DNA of 34,604 nt, taken from the NCBI GenBank assembly GCA_001817115.1, contig MHHS01000006.1, positions 1 to 34,604 on the forward strand. The letters run 5' to 3'. This DNA is from Candidatus Andersenbacteria bacterium RIFCSPHIGHO2_12_FULL_45_11b (lineage in GTDB: Bacteria > Patescibacteriota > Andersenbacteria > UBA10190). The notes beneath the pieces are model-generated. The model saw nothing but the letters and a program-made list of their open reading frames with translations, made no database searches and was not told where the DNA came from. Below, piece by piece: positions 29,101 through 34,604 of the stretch (position 1 is the stretch's first letter; each line of letters starts with the position of its first letter). Made by a program: the position numbers and the translations under genes.

Positions 29101-29671
29101 CATCGCTTCTCCCTTGGCTTCCGTTACCACAGGGCGGGATGGCGCAACTATCCGCATTGCAGGAATTATTTCGCGCATTAAAAAAATTATTACAAAAAGC
29201 GGAAAGCCGATGCTGTTTGTAACCGTAGAAGATTTATCGCACAGCGCGGAAGTGCTCGTGTTTCCAAAGCTGTTAGAAGAAACTGCAGCGCTCTGGATCG
29301 ACGGTGCCAAAATAATTATTGACGGGACGCTTTCCGATAAAGATGGCGAAGCAAAAGTGCTGGCTAATAAAATCCGCCCGCTCACCCACGAAACTGCATC
29401 CGCGGAACCCTCCATCCCGCAGCATGAAAAACGCAGGCCGACTGTCACTCTTTCTTTGTCGCCCTCCGTATCTCGAGATCACTTGGAAAAGCTGCAAGCT
29501 ACGCTGGCGCAAAAACACGTAGATACGAATGGAATCCCCGTTACGCTCCATATCCCGCGAGGCGGCAGCGTAGCAACGATTGCAACTCCCTATCGCATCA
29601 CGCTTGAAGATGAAACAATATCAGCAATTTCTGCTATTATTGGCAGGCAATCAATCCGCATCCCCACATAG
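26180..29671 (+). CDS. dnaE: DNA polymerase III alpha subunit
   Basis: This is the replicative polymerase. The 1163-residue protein is DnaE1 type: PHP domain (HLHVHSHYSLLDGLGKIDAL at 6 and on; about 1-270), palm with VGPGRGSAAGSFVAYL and the catalytic PDIDLDFAD (about 397-405), fingers with QDQVLMIARQFSGFSYAEAD, a helix-hairpin-helix region, and an OB domain (IRIAGIISRIKKIITKSGKPM). No proofreading exonuclease domain of PolC is inserted. An in-frame palindrome at 28647-28668 adds about seven residues (GLPAGRQA). It is 3 bp from the next gene. Confidence 0.97.
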   Translation: MNDFTHLHVHSHYSLLDGLGKIDALVARTKELGMNSLAITDHGAMYAAIEFVQAAQEAGIKPIIGMEGYLAPNGHENKRGKIDANPRHISLIASNNAGYKNLMQLSTKAFLQGYYYKPRIDYALLEEYSDGLIVLSGCLNGDIPKAVMENREEDAKRLMEWHIEHFGKDRFYLEVQDHPNIPDQIKLNAKLIALAKKYNVGLVATADSHYIHPEDAAAQDVLICVQTGRTVDEKDRMCMLDEDFSLKSPQEVKEAWKEYPEAVDNTQKIADMCDVTFEFYKNKLPRYPLPNNKTPDDALKELCESGLQTRYGKDLPEGARERLEYELGVITQTGFSSYFLIVSDFVMEAKKRGIFVGPGRGSAAGSFVAYLTNITNVDPLAYDLLFERFLNPERVNMPDIDLDFADDRRAEVIDYVREKYGQEHVSQIITFGTMAARAAVRDAGRAMAMPYSFCDLVAKAIPQFTNFEEALSQDGDLKTLYSSDPQAKKLIDMAKKLEGVCRHASTHAAAVVITDKPLTEYVPLQLSSTSDGTKDTVTQYAMAAVESLGLLKMDFLGLKNLTVLQKALEIIKKLHGVEIDLETLSTKDSKTYELLQQAKAIGVFQLESSGMRRYLKELKPTEFEDIISMVALYRPGPMDSIPDFIAAKHGRKKITYLHPTLKPILEKTYGVIVTQDQVLMIARQFSGFSYAEADILRKAVGKKIKELLDEQRQKFITGAIETQKVDQKTAQAVWDFIEPFARYGFNRAHAACYAMIAYHTAYLKAHYPAEFMAALLTCDEGNTDRQSIEVADAIALNIPVLPPDINESEVDFSVVNIKDDAAGLPAGRQAIRFGLSAVKNVGHHAMTALIAERTSHGPFIDLFDIFRRINVKDFNKKTVESLAKAGGFDCVAERNQVLTNADALLEFNRSLHRKADLGQKNLFGTAEAPLPEPKITLAQAVPSTQDERLGWEKELLGLYVSEHPLREYVAIIDRIASPLASVTTGRDGATIRIAGIISRIKKIITKSGKPMLFVTVEDLSHSAEVLVFPKLLEETAALWIDGAKIIIDGTLSDKDGEAKVLANKIRPLTHETASAEPSIPQHEKRRPTVTLSLSPSVSRDHLEKLQATLAQKHVDTNGIPVTLHIPRGGSVATIATPYRITLEDETISAISAIIGRQSIRIPT
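28647..28668. repeat. Perfect 22-bp palindrome inside dnaE
   Basis: Two GCCT units, the centre GCCGGC, and two AGGC units form a perfect palindrome (central part CCTGCCGGCAGG). It is read in frame as LPAGRQA between DDAA and IRFGLSAVKNVG. Confidence 0.9.
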
Positions 29672-29674
29672 CTT

Positions 29675-30808
29675 ATGGCAACTTTTTTTCAACTCCCTAA
29701 GAAAAGCATATCGCTTGTTGTTATTATTCTCGTTATTGCCGTTATTGGCATAGTGTTGACCACTGCGCTTCCGCACACAACTATCACCGTCCGCCCAAAA
29801 GTCGATCAACGCAAAATATCTAAAGACATCATACTCTCCTCCAAAACAACGACGCCTGATTACGTCCACTATGCCCTGCCAGCAAAAATCATTTCCCAAG
29901 AAGGCCATGCAGAGCAATCATTCACTCAATCCGACGGCGATGTAACACAGGGAAATTCCAAGGGCACGGTAACGTTTACGAATACGCAAGACACGGAACA
30001 GCGGCTGCTTCCAAAAACGCATCTTCGATACGAGCCCACGGGCGTGATGTTTTTAACTGATAATCCTGTCATCATTCCGCCGAACGGTACGGTTGACGCG
30101 CCGGTGGCTGCAAAAGAAACAGGAAAAGCTGGCGATGTTCCTCCTGGGAAATTTTTAGTAGATAAGTTTTCGCCTGGGCTGCAAAAAGCAGTATATGCAG
30201 AAAGTAAGTCGCAATTCTCCGGAGGAGAGCTTGGCGCGCATGCAATTTCCCAAGAAGATATCGATAAAGCAAAACAAACAGTACTTGAAGCAGCAAAACA
30301 GAAAGCGCTGGATGCAATTAAAAAAGAAGCCGGCAACGCAGAAGTGCGCTCCGACCTTTTATCCGTTACCCCAGAACATAACGACGCTTCCGTGCAAGCC
30401 GGGAGCAAGGCAGTCAGCTATACGGCAAGCGCAACGGTACAGGCGAAAGAATTTATCGTAGATTCGCATGACATCATCAGCCTGATGACGCTTGCGCTCC
30501 GTGCTGAAGTTGCGCCTGACGAAGAATTTATATCATACGACCCCGCATCTTTTTCTCTTGCGATCACACAAACAGATTGGAATACCGGGCAGGCGCGCAT
30601 TTCCGCATCGCTCACCGGAACATACGGCAAAAAAATCGGATCTAGCGAACTTTCGGAAGATAATCTCGCCGGCTTGGGCAAACAGGAACTGGCAAACCAC
30701 TTCAAAAATTTTCCCAGTATCGGAGATGTGGATATCAAGTTCTGGCCATTTTGGGTAACAAGCGCCCCTTCCCGCCCAAATCAAATCAACATCGAAGTAG
30801 CGCATTAA
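29675..30808 (+). CDS. Membrane-anchored baseplate-J-fold-like protein
   Basis: The 377-residue protein has an N-terminal membrane helix (about 13-33), then KGTVTFTNTQDTEQRLLPKT, LTDNPVIIPPNGTVDAPVAA and KAGDVPPGKF, the pattern annotated as baseplate J/gp47-like in many CPR genomes. A coiled-coil-prone helix (about 190-220) and a beta-rich C-terminus ending NQINIEVAH follow. Phage genes are absent, so a cell-surface role is more likely than a tail baseplate. It is 3 bp from dnaE and probably cotranscribed. Its last 72 bp are exactly repeated at 31267-31338. Confidence 0.75.
   Translation: MATFFQLPKKSISLVVIILVIAVIGIVLTTALPHTTITVRPKVDQRKISKDIILSSKTTTPDYVHYALPAKIISQEGHAEQSFTQSDGDVTQGNSKGTVTFTNTQDTEQRLLPKTHLRYEPTGVMFLTDNPVIIPPNGTVDAPVAAKETGKAGDVPPGKFLVDKFSPGLQKAVYAESKSQFSGGELGAHAISQEDIDKAKQTVLEAAKQKALDAIKKEAGNAEVRSDLLSVTPEHNDASVQAGSKAVSYTASATVQAKEFIVDSHDIISLMTLALRAEVAPDEEFISYDPASFSLAITQTDWNTGQARISASLTGTYGKKIGSSELSEDNLAGLGKQELANHFKNFPSIGDVDIKFWPFWVTSAPSRPNQINIEVAH
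30737..30808 (+). repeat. 72-bp direct repeat, copy 1 (3' end of baseplate-J-like gene)
   Basis: It starts AAGTTCTGGCCATTTTGGGT and ends ATCGAAGTAGCGCATTAA, including the gene's stop codon. It is identical to 31267-31338, 530 bp downstream in the same orientation. Confidence 0.97.
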
Positions 30809-30811
30809 TTT

Positions 30812-30840
30812 TTGCAATCCACCATAATTTGTGATATAAT
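30812..30840 (+). promoter_or_regulatory. Promoter of the mntA remnant
   Basis: TTGCAA (30812-30817), 17 bp, TATAAT (30835-30840). The ATG at 30847 follows after 6 bases. Confidence 0.75.
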
Positions 30841-30846
30841 GCAAAC

Positions 30847-31155
30847 ATGAGCAAAGATGATATTAAGCGCGCAGTCTGTAAAGCAATGGAAACAATGCCC
30901 CATAAGGAGGCTATTGATCGCGTACGATTATTTGGATCACAGCTTCACGGAGATGCAAAACCGACTAGTGACGTCGACTTATTAATCGATTTAAATGGTA
31001 AACTGCCGATTGGCTTTTTTGCGCTCTTCGACATACAAGAAGCATTCAAAAAAACAACTTGGTAAAGATGTGGATGTGGTGCCTTCAAAATCTTTGAGTA
31101 AGTATTTTCGAGATGATGTACTAAAAGAAGCACAACTATTATATGAACAAAAATC
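30847..31155 (+). pseudogene. Frameshifted MntA-like nucleotidyltransferase antitoxin
   Basis: MntA proteins AMPylate and silence HepT toxins. The first frame reads RLFGSQLHGDAKPTSDVDLL, with the GS...D-x-D catalytic motif intact, then goes QEAFKKTTW and stops. Removing one A from the run of seven at about 31049-31055 restores FKKQLGKDVDVVPSKSLSKY and FRDDVLKEAQLLYEQ, the family's C-terminus. The gene is thus broken by one base, unless the base is a sequencing error or the ribosome or polymerase slips on the A run. Confidence 0.85.
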
Positions 31156-31266
31156 CAGCGCAACGCCATGGTTCATGCATACTGGCAAATCAACGACGAA
31201 GTCGTTTGGGATGCATATAAAAACGATCTACCAGAACTGAAAAAGAAATTGGAGAAAATTGCTTGA
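31156..31266 (+). pseudogene. C-terminal fragment of a HepT-like HEPN toxin
   Basis: The frame ending at 31266 reads QRNAMVHAYWQINDEVVWDA and YKNDLPELKKKLEKIA. RNAMVH is the R-x4-H ribonuclease motif of HEPN domains, and the W-x-x-x-x-N-D-L-P-x-L-K ending is typical of HepT (DUF86). The N-terminal about 70 residues are missing, and the fragment joins the mntA end without a start codon. It is a deletion remnant of a MntA-HepT pair. Confidence 0.85.
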
Positions 31267-31338
31267 AAGTTCTGGCCATTTTGGGTAACAAGCGCCCCTT
31301 CCCGCCCAAATCAAATCAACATCGAAGTAGCGCATTAA
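31267..31338 (+). repeat. 72-bp direct repeat, copy 2
   Basis: It is an exact copy of 30737-30808, placed right after the HepT remnant and 10 bp before the RT2 stop codon. Confidence 0.97.
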
Positions 31339-31348
31339 AGCAACTAAA

Positions 31349-32362
31349 CTATTCACTATTTTTTTCACGAAATAATCCGTACAAATTCAATACATCCTTC
31401 GTAAGCCGTTCCGTATTCCCATGCCGTAGTAACCCCAAATACGACTGAACCGTTTCTTCTTTAGGATTTTCTGCAATCTGCTTTTGCATACGTCTGCTCG
31501 TAGCTGATCTCAACACTCGATGGTCTGGAAAATTTACCCATCCCAGAAAATCTACTCCCGAAACTAAAGAACGAATATATACTTTGTCAGGATGCAGATT
31601 CAAACACAGCACCCCGTTTAAAAAATACTCTATCTTTGGAATCTGTTTTTCAAGCCATGCCCTATCGTGAGATAAAAGCACAAAATCATCAGCATAGCGA
31701 ACATACTGCTTTGCATGCAATCCATGTTTTGCATAGTGGTCAAATTCGTTCATATATATATTCACGAACAATTGTGACGTAAGATTGCCAAGTGGCAAGC
31801 CTTTCCCCGCTTCGTTTGCATGGAAGCTATTAATAATTTCCTTGAGCAACCGCATAATATCCACATCTGGAATAGAAAGGGAGAGAATTCCCAGTAAAAT
31901 ATTTTGATCAATGCTTGCAAAGAATTTTCTAATGTCGCACTTGAGAACATAACAAATTTTTGTATTATTATTGCTCAACTTCGTAGAATACTTTTTAAAT
32001 TGTTCAATTGCCTTGTGAGTTCCTTTATCTTTTCTACATGAATACGAATAATGGACAAACGTACGATCAAAAAATGGATAAAGTATCAGATATATTGCGT
32101 GATGTAACACGCGATCCCGAACAGTTGCTTTGTGAATATTTCTCGGCTTTGGGTCAGCTATCGCAAAAGCCTTATAGGCACCATGCTGATACGTATGGCT
32201 TGCAAGATCAGCATGGAGATCATAAAGATTATCAAACAGATTTCGATCGAACACTTGCACGTCTTTTTTATTTCGCTTACCCTTGAGAAATCCATTCCAT
32301 CCGCGTAGCAAATTATCCAAAGAAATAATATCTTTAAATGTATGACTCAATTGGATTCTCAT
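31349..32362 (-). CDS. DGR2 reverse transcriptase
   Basis: The start at 32362 (MRIQLSHTFKDIISLDNLL) gives 337 residues, matching RT1; the longer frame to 32518 crosses the homopolymer and avd2 and is rejected. CDIRKFFASID, GLPLGNLTSQ and YVRYADDFVLL (YADD 223-226) are at the same positions as in RT1, and GVDFLGWV is shared. I estimate about 60% identity by eye, so the cassettes are old paralogs or separate acquisitions of one lineage. It converges with the baseplate-J-like gene and the toxin remnant. Confidence 0.95.
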   Translation of the reverse strand: MRIQLSHTFKDIISLDNLLRGWNGFLKGKRNKKDVQVFDRNLFDNLYDLHADLASHTYQHGAYKAFAIADPKPRNIHKATVRDRVLHHAIYLILYPFFDRTFVHYSYSCRKDKGTHKAIEQFKKYSTKLSNNNTKICYVLKCDIRKFFASIDQNILLGILSLSIPDVDIMRLLKEIINSFHANEAGKGLPLGNLTSQLFVNIYMNEFDHYAKHGLHAKQYVRYADDFVLLSHDRAWLEKQIPKIEYFLNGVLCLNLHPDKVYIRSLVSGVDFLGWVNFPDHRVLRSATSRRMQKQIAENPKEETVQSYLGLLRHGNTERLTKDVLNLYGLFREKNSE

Positions 32363-32381
32363 AAACAACCAATAAAGCAGA

Positions 32382-32390
32382 CCCCCCCCC
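32382..32390. repeat. 9-base C/G homopolymer between divergent RT2 and avd2
   Basis: Nine C residues on the plus strand. On the minus strand they lie between TTGCGA and TTTATT, a possible RT2 promoter with a 15-base spacer. This matches the tract at 18791-18800. Confidence 0.9.
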
Positions 32391-32399
32391 ATCGCAAAG

Positions 32400-32762
32400 T
32401 TGTCCACAGATAATTTGCCAATCCTAAGCTGCTTAGGAGATGCATATAAGGCGTGGCATCGAAGTCTGCAAAATATGCAGAAGTTTTCTCGGTTTACCAT
32501 TGGCATAAAAATAGACATGCTGTTTCTTGAAACAATTGAATTTATTTTACTTGCGGAGTACGCACCGAAGGATCAAAAAAGCTCTATCATCAAACGGGCA
32601 AGCGGGAAATTAGACGCACTTAAATATTTCTTGCAATTAACTTCCGAGATGAGCATGCTGGAACACAACCAGTATATCCCTATCGCAGTACCGCTCACTG
32701 AAGCAGGCAAAATGCTTGGAGGATGGCAAAAACATATCAGACAAACAGCTCCTGCGCCGTAG
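32400..32762 (+). CDS. avd: DGR2 accessory protein Avd (four-helix bundle)
   Basis: The 120-residue protein shows the same core as Avd1: LPILSCLGDAYKAWHRS, FTIGIKIDMLFLETIEFILL, ASGKLDALKYFLQLTSE and EAGKMLGGWQKHI. The frame is closed by a stop at 32373, so initiation must be at TTG 32400 or TTG 32415; no ATG is available. It runs opposite to the RT and target gene, and its stop codon lies in a hairpin at the end of TR2 RNA, as in DGR1. Confidence 0.85.
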   Translation: MSTDNLPILSCLGDAYKAWHRSLQNMQKFSRFTIGIKIDMLFLETIEFILLAEYAPKDQKSSIIKRASGKLDALKYFLQLTSEMSMLEHNQYIPIAVPLTEAGKMLGGWQKHIRQTAPAP

Positions 32763-32772
32763 CTACGGGAGC
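32748..32772 (-). terminator. Hairpin at the 3' end of TR2 RNA
   Basis: GCTCC and GGAGC enclose the perfect palindrome CGTAGCTACG. The following T-tract (TGTTTGTCTG) is weak, so termination here is less certain than in DGR1, but the position is equivalent. Confidence 0.5.
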
Positions 32773-32794
32773 GTTGCCGTTAATCAGAAGAAAG

Positions 32795-32916
32795 TTGCGG
32801 GTAGAGGGGAAACGACAATTCTCATTCCAATCATTGTCACGGTAATTCAGATACAGCTTCCGCTTGCCATCGTTCTCGTTCGCATACAGAACACGAACCT
32901 TACCGTTCCGGTCAAC
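32795..32916 (-). repeat. DGR2 template repeat TR2
   Basis: The 122 bp align without gaps to VR2 (33304-33425). All 19 differences are at A in coding orientation. The first 25 bp on the plus strand (TTGCGGGTAGAGGGGAAACG and on) are identical. Read in frame it gives NENDGKRKLYLNYRDNDWNE. Confidence 0.97.
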
Positions 32917-33060
32917 CATAGCGTGCAAGATAACTTCTATGTCACCGCCCCGCGAATATTCTTGGGACTGTTTCGCATTCGAGAGAATGATAACTCTCCT
33001 ATTATCTGCACCAAGTTTCTTCTTCAAAAGAATCATCCGCCGCACGCTAGGGTAAGCCCT

Positions 33061-33079
33061 GCCTACCCGACGGGTAGGC
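33061..33079. repeat. Small perfect palindromic hairpin
   Basis: GCCTACCC-GAC-GGGTAGGC. It sits in the leader of TR2 RNA, about 145 bp before TR2. It resembles the short palindromes scattered in this genome. Confidence 0.7.
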
Positions 33080-33191
33080 TTCACCGATCCTATTCCGGCT
33101 GAAACGGAATGCTCTAGGGTTCAACCGCCCGAAGATATTATCCGCAGACTGTATCGTTTACTATCCATACGTATTATATATTCATTAATGC

Positions 33192-33235
33192 AAAATAAAA
33201 AAGCTCTTGTCGCAAACCGAAGTTTGAACAAGAGC
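33192..33235 (-). terminator. Terminator of DGR2 target gene
   Basis: GCTCTTGT and ACAAGAGC form the outer stem, CAAAC-TTCG-GTTTG an inner stem, followed by TTTTTTATTTT on the minus strand, 59 bp after the stop codon. Confidence 0.88.
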
Positions 33236-33293
33236 GACGAACGCCAAGATCCCGAGTGTCCTTTCCAAGCACTAAGGGTCCAATTGCCAAGGG

Positions 33294-33914
33294 CTAAGAA
33301 ACCTTGCGGGTAGAGGGGAAACGACAATACCCAGACCAAACACCGTCACGGCAACCCAGATACAGCCCCCGCTCGCCATCGTACTCGAGCGCAAACAGAA
33401 CACGAACCTCACCGTGCCGGTCAACGCAGATTTTCTGGGTACAGATGATGGGGTCTTCCCGCTGAAGGTTCGGATACGTTTCGCACAAGCTGAGAAAACG
33501 CGCGGGTGAAATCATATTTTTGCCGTTCTTGGCTTGAAAAGATTCCGCTCCGGAGCTGCTCATGCTCTTTCCGAAACGATCCAGCTCGATATGGATTGGA
33601 GAGGCATGCTCCTCTTCGGCCTCCACAAACGAATCGATGTACTGCCAGATCTCCGGATCGACGTAGTCGAACCTGCACCGCTCAATCCGATCTTTCCAAG
33701 TAAGTCCTGGAACGAATGGGGTCGGGTACGTTTTGGTCGGAGATGCAGAAGCAATCGGTGAAGATGCTTGCAGGGCGTGTTCCCACGGATTTTCTTTCCG
33801 TAGAAACTTCTTGAGTCCGACAAGCCATGCTTCGGACTCTTCACCGCAAAGTTTCTCGGTCAGGTCGTTGAGCGGTCCACGAACATCGCAGAGCGCAAGC
33901 CGAGTGTCAGTCAT
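33294..33914 (-). CDS. DGR2 diversified target protein
   Basis: The start at 33914 (MTDTRLALCDVRG) has AAAGGA 9 bases upstream and gives 206 residues; the frame to 33998 would begin at the transcription start and is rejected. The constant part has FVPGLTWKDRIERCRFDYVD and SPARFLSLCETYPNLQREDP. The VR covers residues about 164-204, reading RVLFALEYDGERGLYLGCRD and VWSGYCRFPSTRK, almost to the C-terminus. The VR domain is of a different subtype from that of DGR1 (CRFPSTR ending rather than WWFAGVR). No signal peptide is visible. The ligand is unknown. Confidence 0.9.
   Translation of the reverse strand: MTDTRLALCDVRGPLNDLTEKLCGEESEAWLVGLKKFLRKENPWEHALQASSPIASASPTKTYPTPFVPGLTWKDRIERCRFDYVDPEIWQYIDSFVEAEEEHASPIHIELDRFGKSMSSSGAESFQAKNGKNMISPARFLSLCETYPNLQREDPIICTQKICVDRHGEVRVLFALEYDGERGLYLGCRDGVWSGYCRFPSTRKVS
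33304..33425 (-). repeat. DGR2 variable repeat VR2
   Basis: It is the 122-bp partner of TR2 in the last codons of the target gene. Its 19 differences are adenine-specific relative to TR2, and its 3' end lies 10 bp before the end of the gene. Confidence 0.97.
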
Positions 33915-34000
33915 GACAGTCAGTCCTTTCAAAAAACTCTCGAAAACGCTGAATTCTGCCACAATGGCATCTATATGCAGGTTTTCAAAGAACTGCAATA

Positions 34001-34029
34001 ATTATACTCCTATTCATTTAAAATGTCAA
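34001..34029 (-). promoter_or_regulatory. Consensus promoter of DGR2 target gene
   Basis: TTGACA (34024-34029), 17 bp, TATAAT (34001-34006), the same perfect form as at DGR1. The plus strand has TGTCAA, 16 bp, TATATG (34046-34051), a weaker candidate thrS promoter that overlaps it. Confidence 0.9.
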
Positions 34030-34067
34030 TGGAGAGATTTATGGGTATATGTAGTACAAATAGAGCT

Positions 34068-34604
34068 ATGAACGAACCAGAACAACAAATTCCTGATCAT
34101 AGAAAAATCGGGCAGGAAATGGATTTATTTACATTTTCCGAGCACGTGGGCCCGGGGCTACCGCTTTTTACGCCAAAAGGAACTGTTATCCGGAAGCAAT
34201 TAGAAAACTTTCTGTGGTCTATTTTGACTCCTCTTGGTTACGAACAAGTTTGGATTCCGCATATTACGAAACCGGAATTATATAAAACATCGGGGCACTG
34301 GGATAAATTCAAAGACGACCTATTCCACGTAAAAGGGCATAAAAATGACGACTTTGTGATCAAGCCGATGAACTGTCCGCACCATACGCAAATTTATGCA
34401 AGCAGACCAAGAAGTTATCGCGACTTGCCAATGCGCTATGCGGAAATGACAACGGTGTATCGAGACGAACAGGCTGGCGAACTATTGGGCTTGGCTCGCG
34501 TGCGCTCTATTACGCAAGACGATGCGCATATTTTCTGCAGACCAGACCAAATTCAAGAAGAAATTTCCCGCGTACTTAAAAGTATTTCGCAGTTCTATGC
34601 AGCG
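34068..34604 (+). CDS. thrS: Threonyl-tRNA synthetase lacking TGS and editing domains, 3' part beyond window
   Basis: ThrRS charges tRNA-Thr. The visible 179 residues begin MNEPEQQIPDHRKIGQEMDL and go directly into the class II catalytic core: GPGLPLFTPKGTVIRKQLE, IKPMNCPHHTQIYASRPRSY, MRYAEMTTVYRDEQAGEL and ARVRSITQDDAHIFC. In full-length ThrRS the DHRKxGxxxDLF segment follows about 240 residues of TGS and editing domains, which are absent here. An in-frame ATG at 34041 with GGAG 6 bases upstream is an alternative start adding nine residues. Two tRNA-Thr genes lie earlier in the window. Confidence 0.92.
   Translation, partial: MNEPEQQIPDHRKIGQEMDLFTFSEHVGPGLPLFTPKGTVIRKQLENFLWSILTPLGYEQVWIPHITKPELYKTSGHWDKFKDDLFHVKGHKNDDFVIKPMNCPHHTQIYASRPRSYRDLPMRYAEMTTVYRDEQAGELLGLARVRSITQDDAHIFCRPDQIQEEISRVLKSISQFYAA

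Larger units (their letters stand above)
32748..33166 (-). ncRNA. DGR2 template RNA (TR2 RNA)
   Basis: The region lies between the target-gene terminator (33192-33235) and the hairpin at 32748-32772. Candidate promoters are a TATAAT at 33173-33178 or TTGCAT, 18 bp, TATGGA (33164-33193). The RNA would be about 420 bases and contain TR2 (32795-32916). ACCGCCCCGCGAATATTC (32944-32961) matches an element at the same distance from TR1. A frame of 115 codons runs through it, but it is the TR read as protein and is unlikely to be a gene. Confidence 0.55.

Noticed and set aside
28705-29448. 247-codon minus-strand ORF
   Set aside because: Antisense shadow of dnaE; Ser/Val/Phe-rich reverse reading of the conserved OB-domain region.
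29675-30808. Prophage baseplate gene
   Set aside because: No other phage genes are near. The N-terminal membrane anchor and dnaE linkage fit the CPR surface-protein version of this fold.
32363-32518. N-terminal extension of RT2
   Set aside because: It runs back through the homopolymer and antisense to avd2. RT1 starts exactly at the aligned MRIQLSHTF.
32737-33084. 115-codon ORF spanning TR2 on the minus strand
   Set aside because: It is the template repeat read as protein. It has only a GTG start without a Shine-Dalgarno, and the equivalent frame in TR1 is interrupted at the TR edge.
33915-33998. N-terminal extension of the DGR2 target
   Set aside because: It would start with TTG at the -10/+1 region of the consensus promoter. 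The ATG at 33914 has a good Shine-Dalgarno.

Overview
The window looks like a chromosome segment of a Candidate Phyla Radiation (Patescibacteria) bacterium, probably Parcubacteria-like. The case rests on compact housekeeping genes with tiny gaps, many apparently leaderless transcripts, palindromic repeats read through in frame inside conserved genes, a CPR-style baseplate-J-fold membrane protein next to dnaE, and two diversity-generating retroelements (DGRs). There is no 16S gene in the window, so finer placement is not possible.

Layout. 1-4.4 kb: rplJ-rplL, mltG and manC on the minus strand, then a CAP-domain membrane protein. 4.4-5.6 kb: a 58-residue protein that I read as a bacterial histone fold, a sortase and tRNA-Trp. 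5.6-8.2 kb: an unknown protein, rpmG and a membrane-anchored propeller-like protein. 8.2-10.7 kb: two tRNA-Thr genes, a DUF1653 gene, an archaeal/eukaryotic-type tyrosyl-tRNA synthetase and a matching class-I tRNA-Tyr with a C1:G72 pair. 10.8-16 kb: a GIY-YIG protein, small unknown proteins, a GT-C-type glycosyltransferase and a TPR protein. 16-17.7 kb: tsf, rpsB and divergent rpmE.

17.7-20.3 kb is DGR1: RT, Avd, template repeat (TR) and a target gene with a variable repeat (VR). 20.4-31 kb: prfA, a repeat-riddled and C-terminally truncated prmC, a vapBC-like pair, rplY, rodA, dnaE and the baseplate-J-fold gene. Then comes a decayed MntA/HepT toxin-antitoxin remnant bracketed by a perfect 72-bp direct repeat. 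31.3-33.9 kb is DGR2, with the same architecture. The right edge holds the start of thrS without TGS or editing domains.

The two DGRs are the main system. In each, every TR/VR difference (16 in 95 bp and 19 in 122 bp) falls on an adenine of the TR in coding orientation. Each RT has YADD and the LPLGNLTSQ motif of DGR reverse transcriptases. Each avd gene runs divergently from its RT across a C/G homopolymer (10 and 9 bases). Each TR appears to be an independent terminator-bounded RNA, and each target gene has a perfect sigma70-type promoter back to back with a translation gene (prfA or thrS). The cassettes are paralogous but diverged, and they bracket about 11 kb of mostly core genes.
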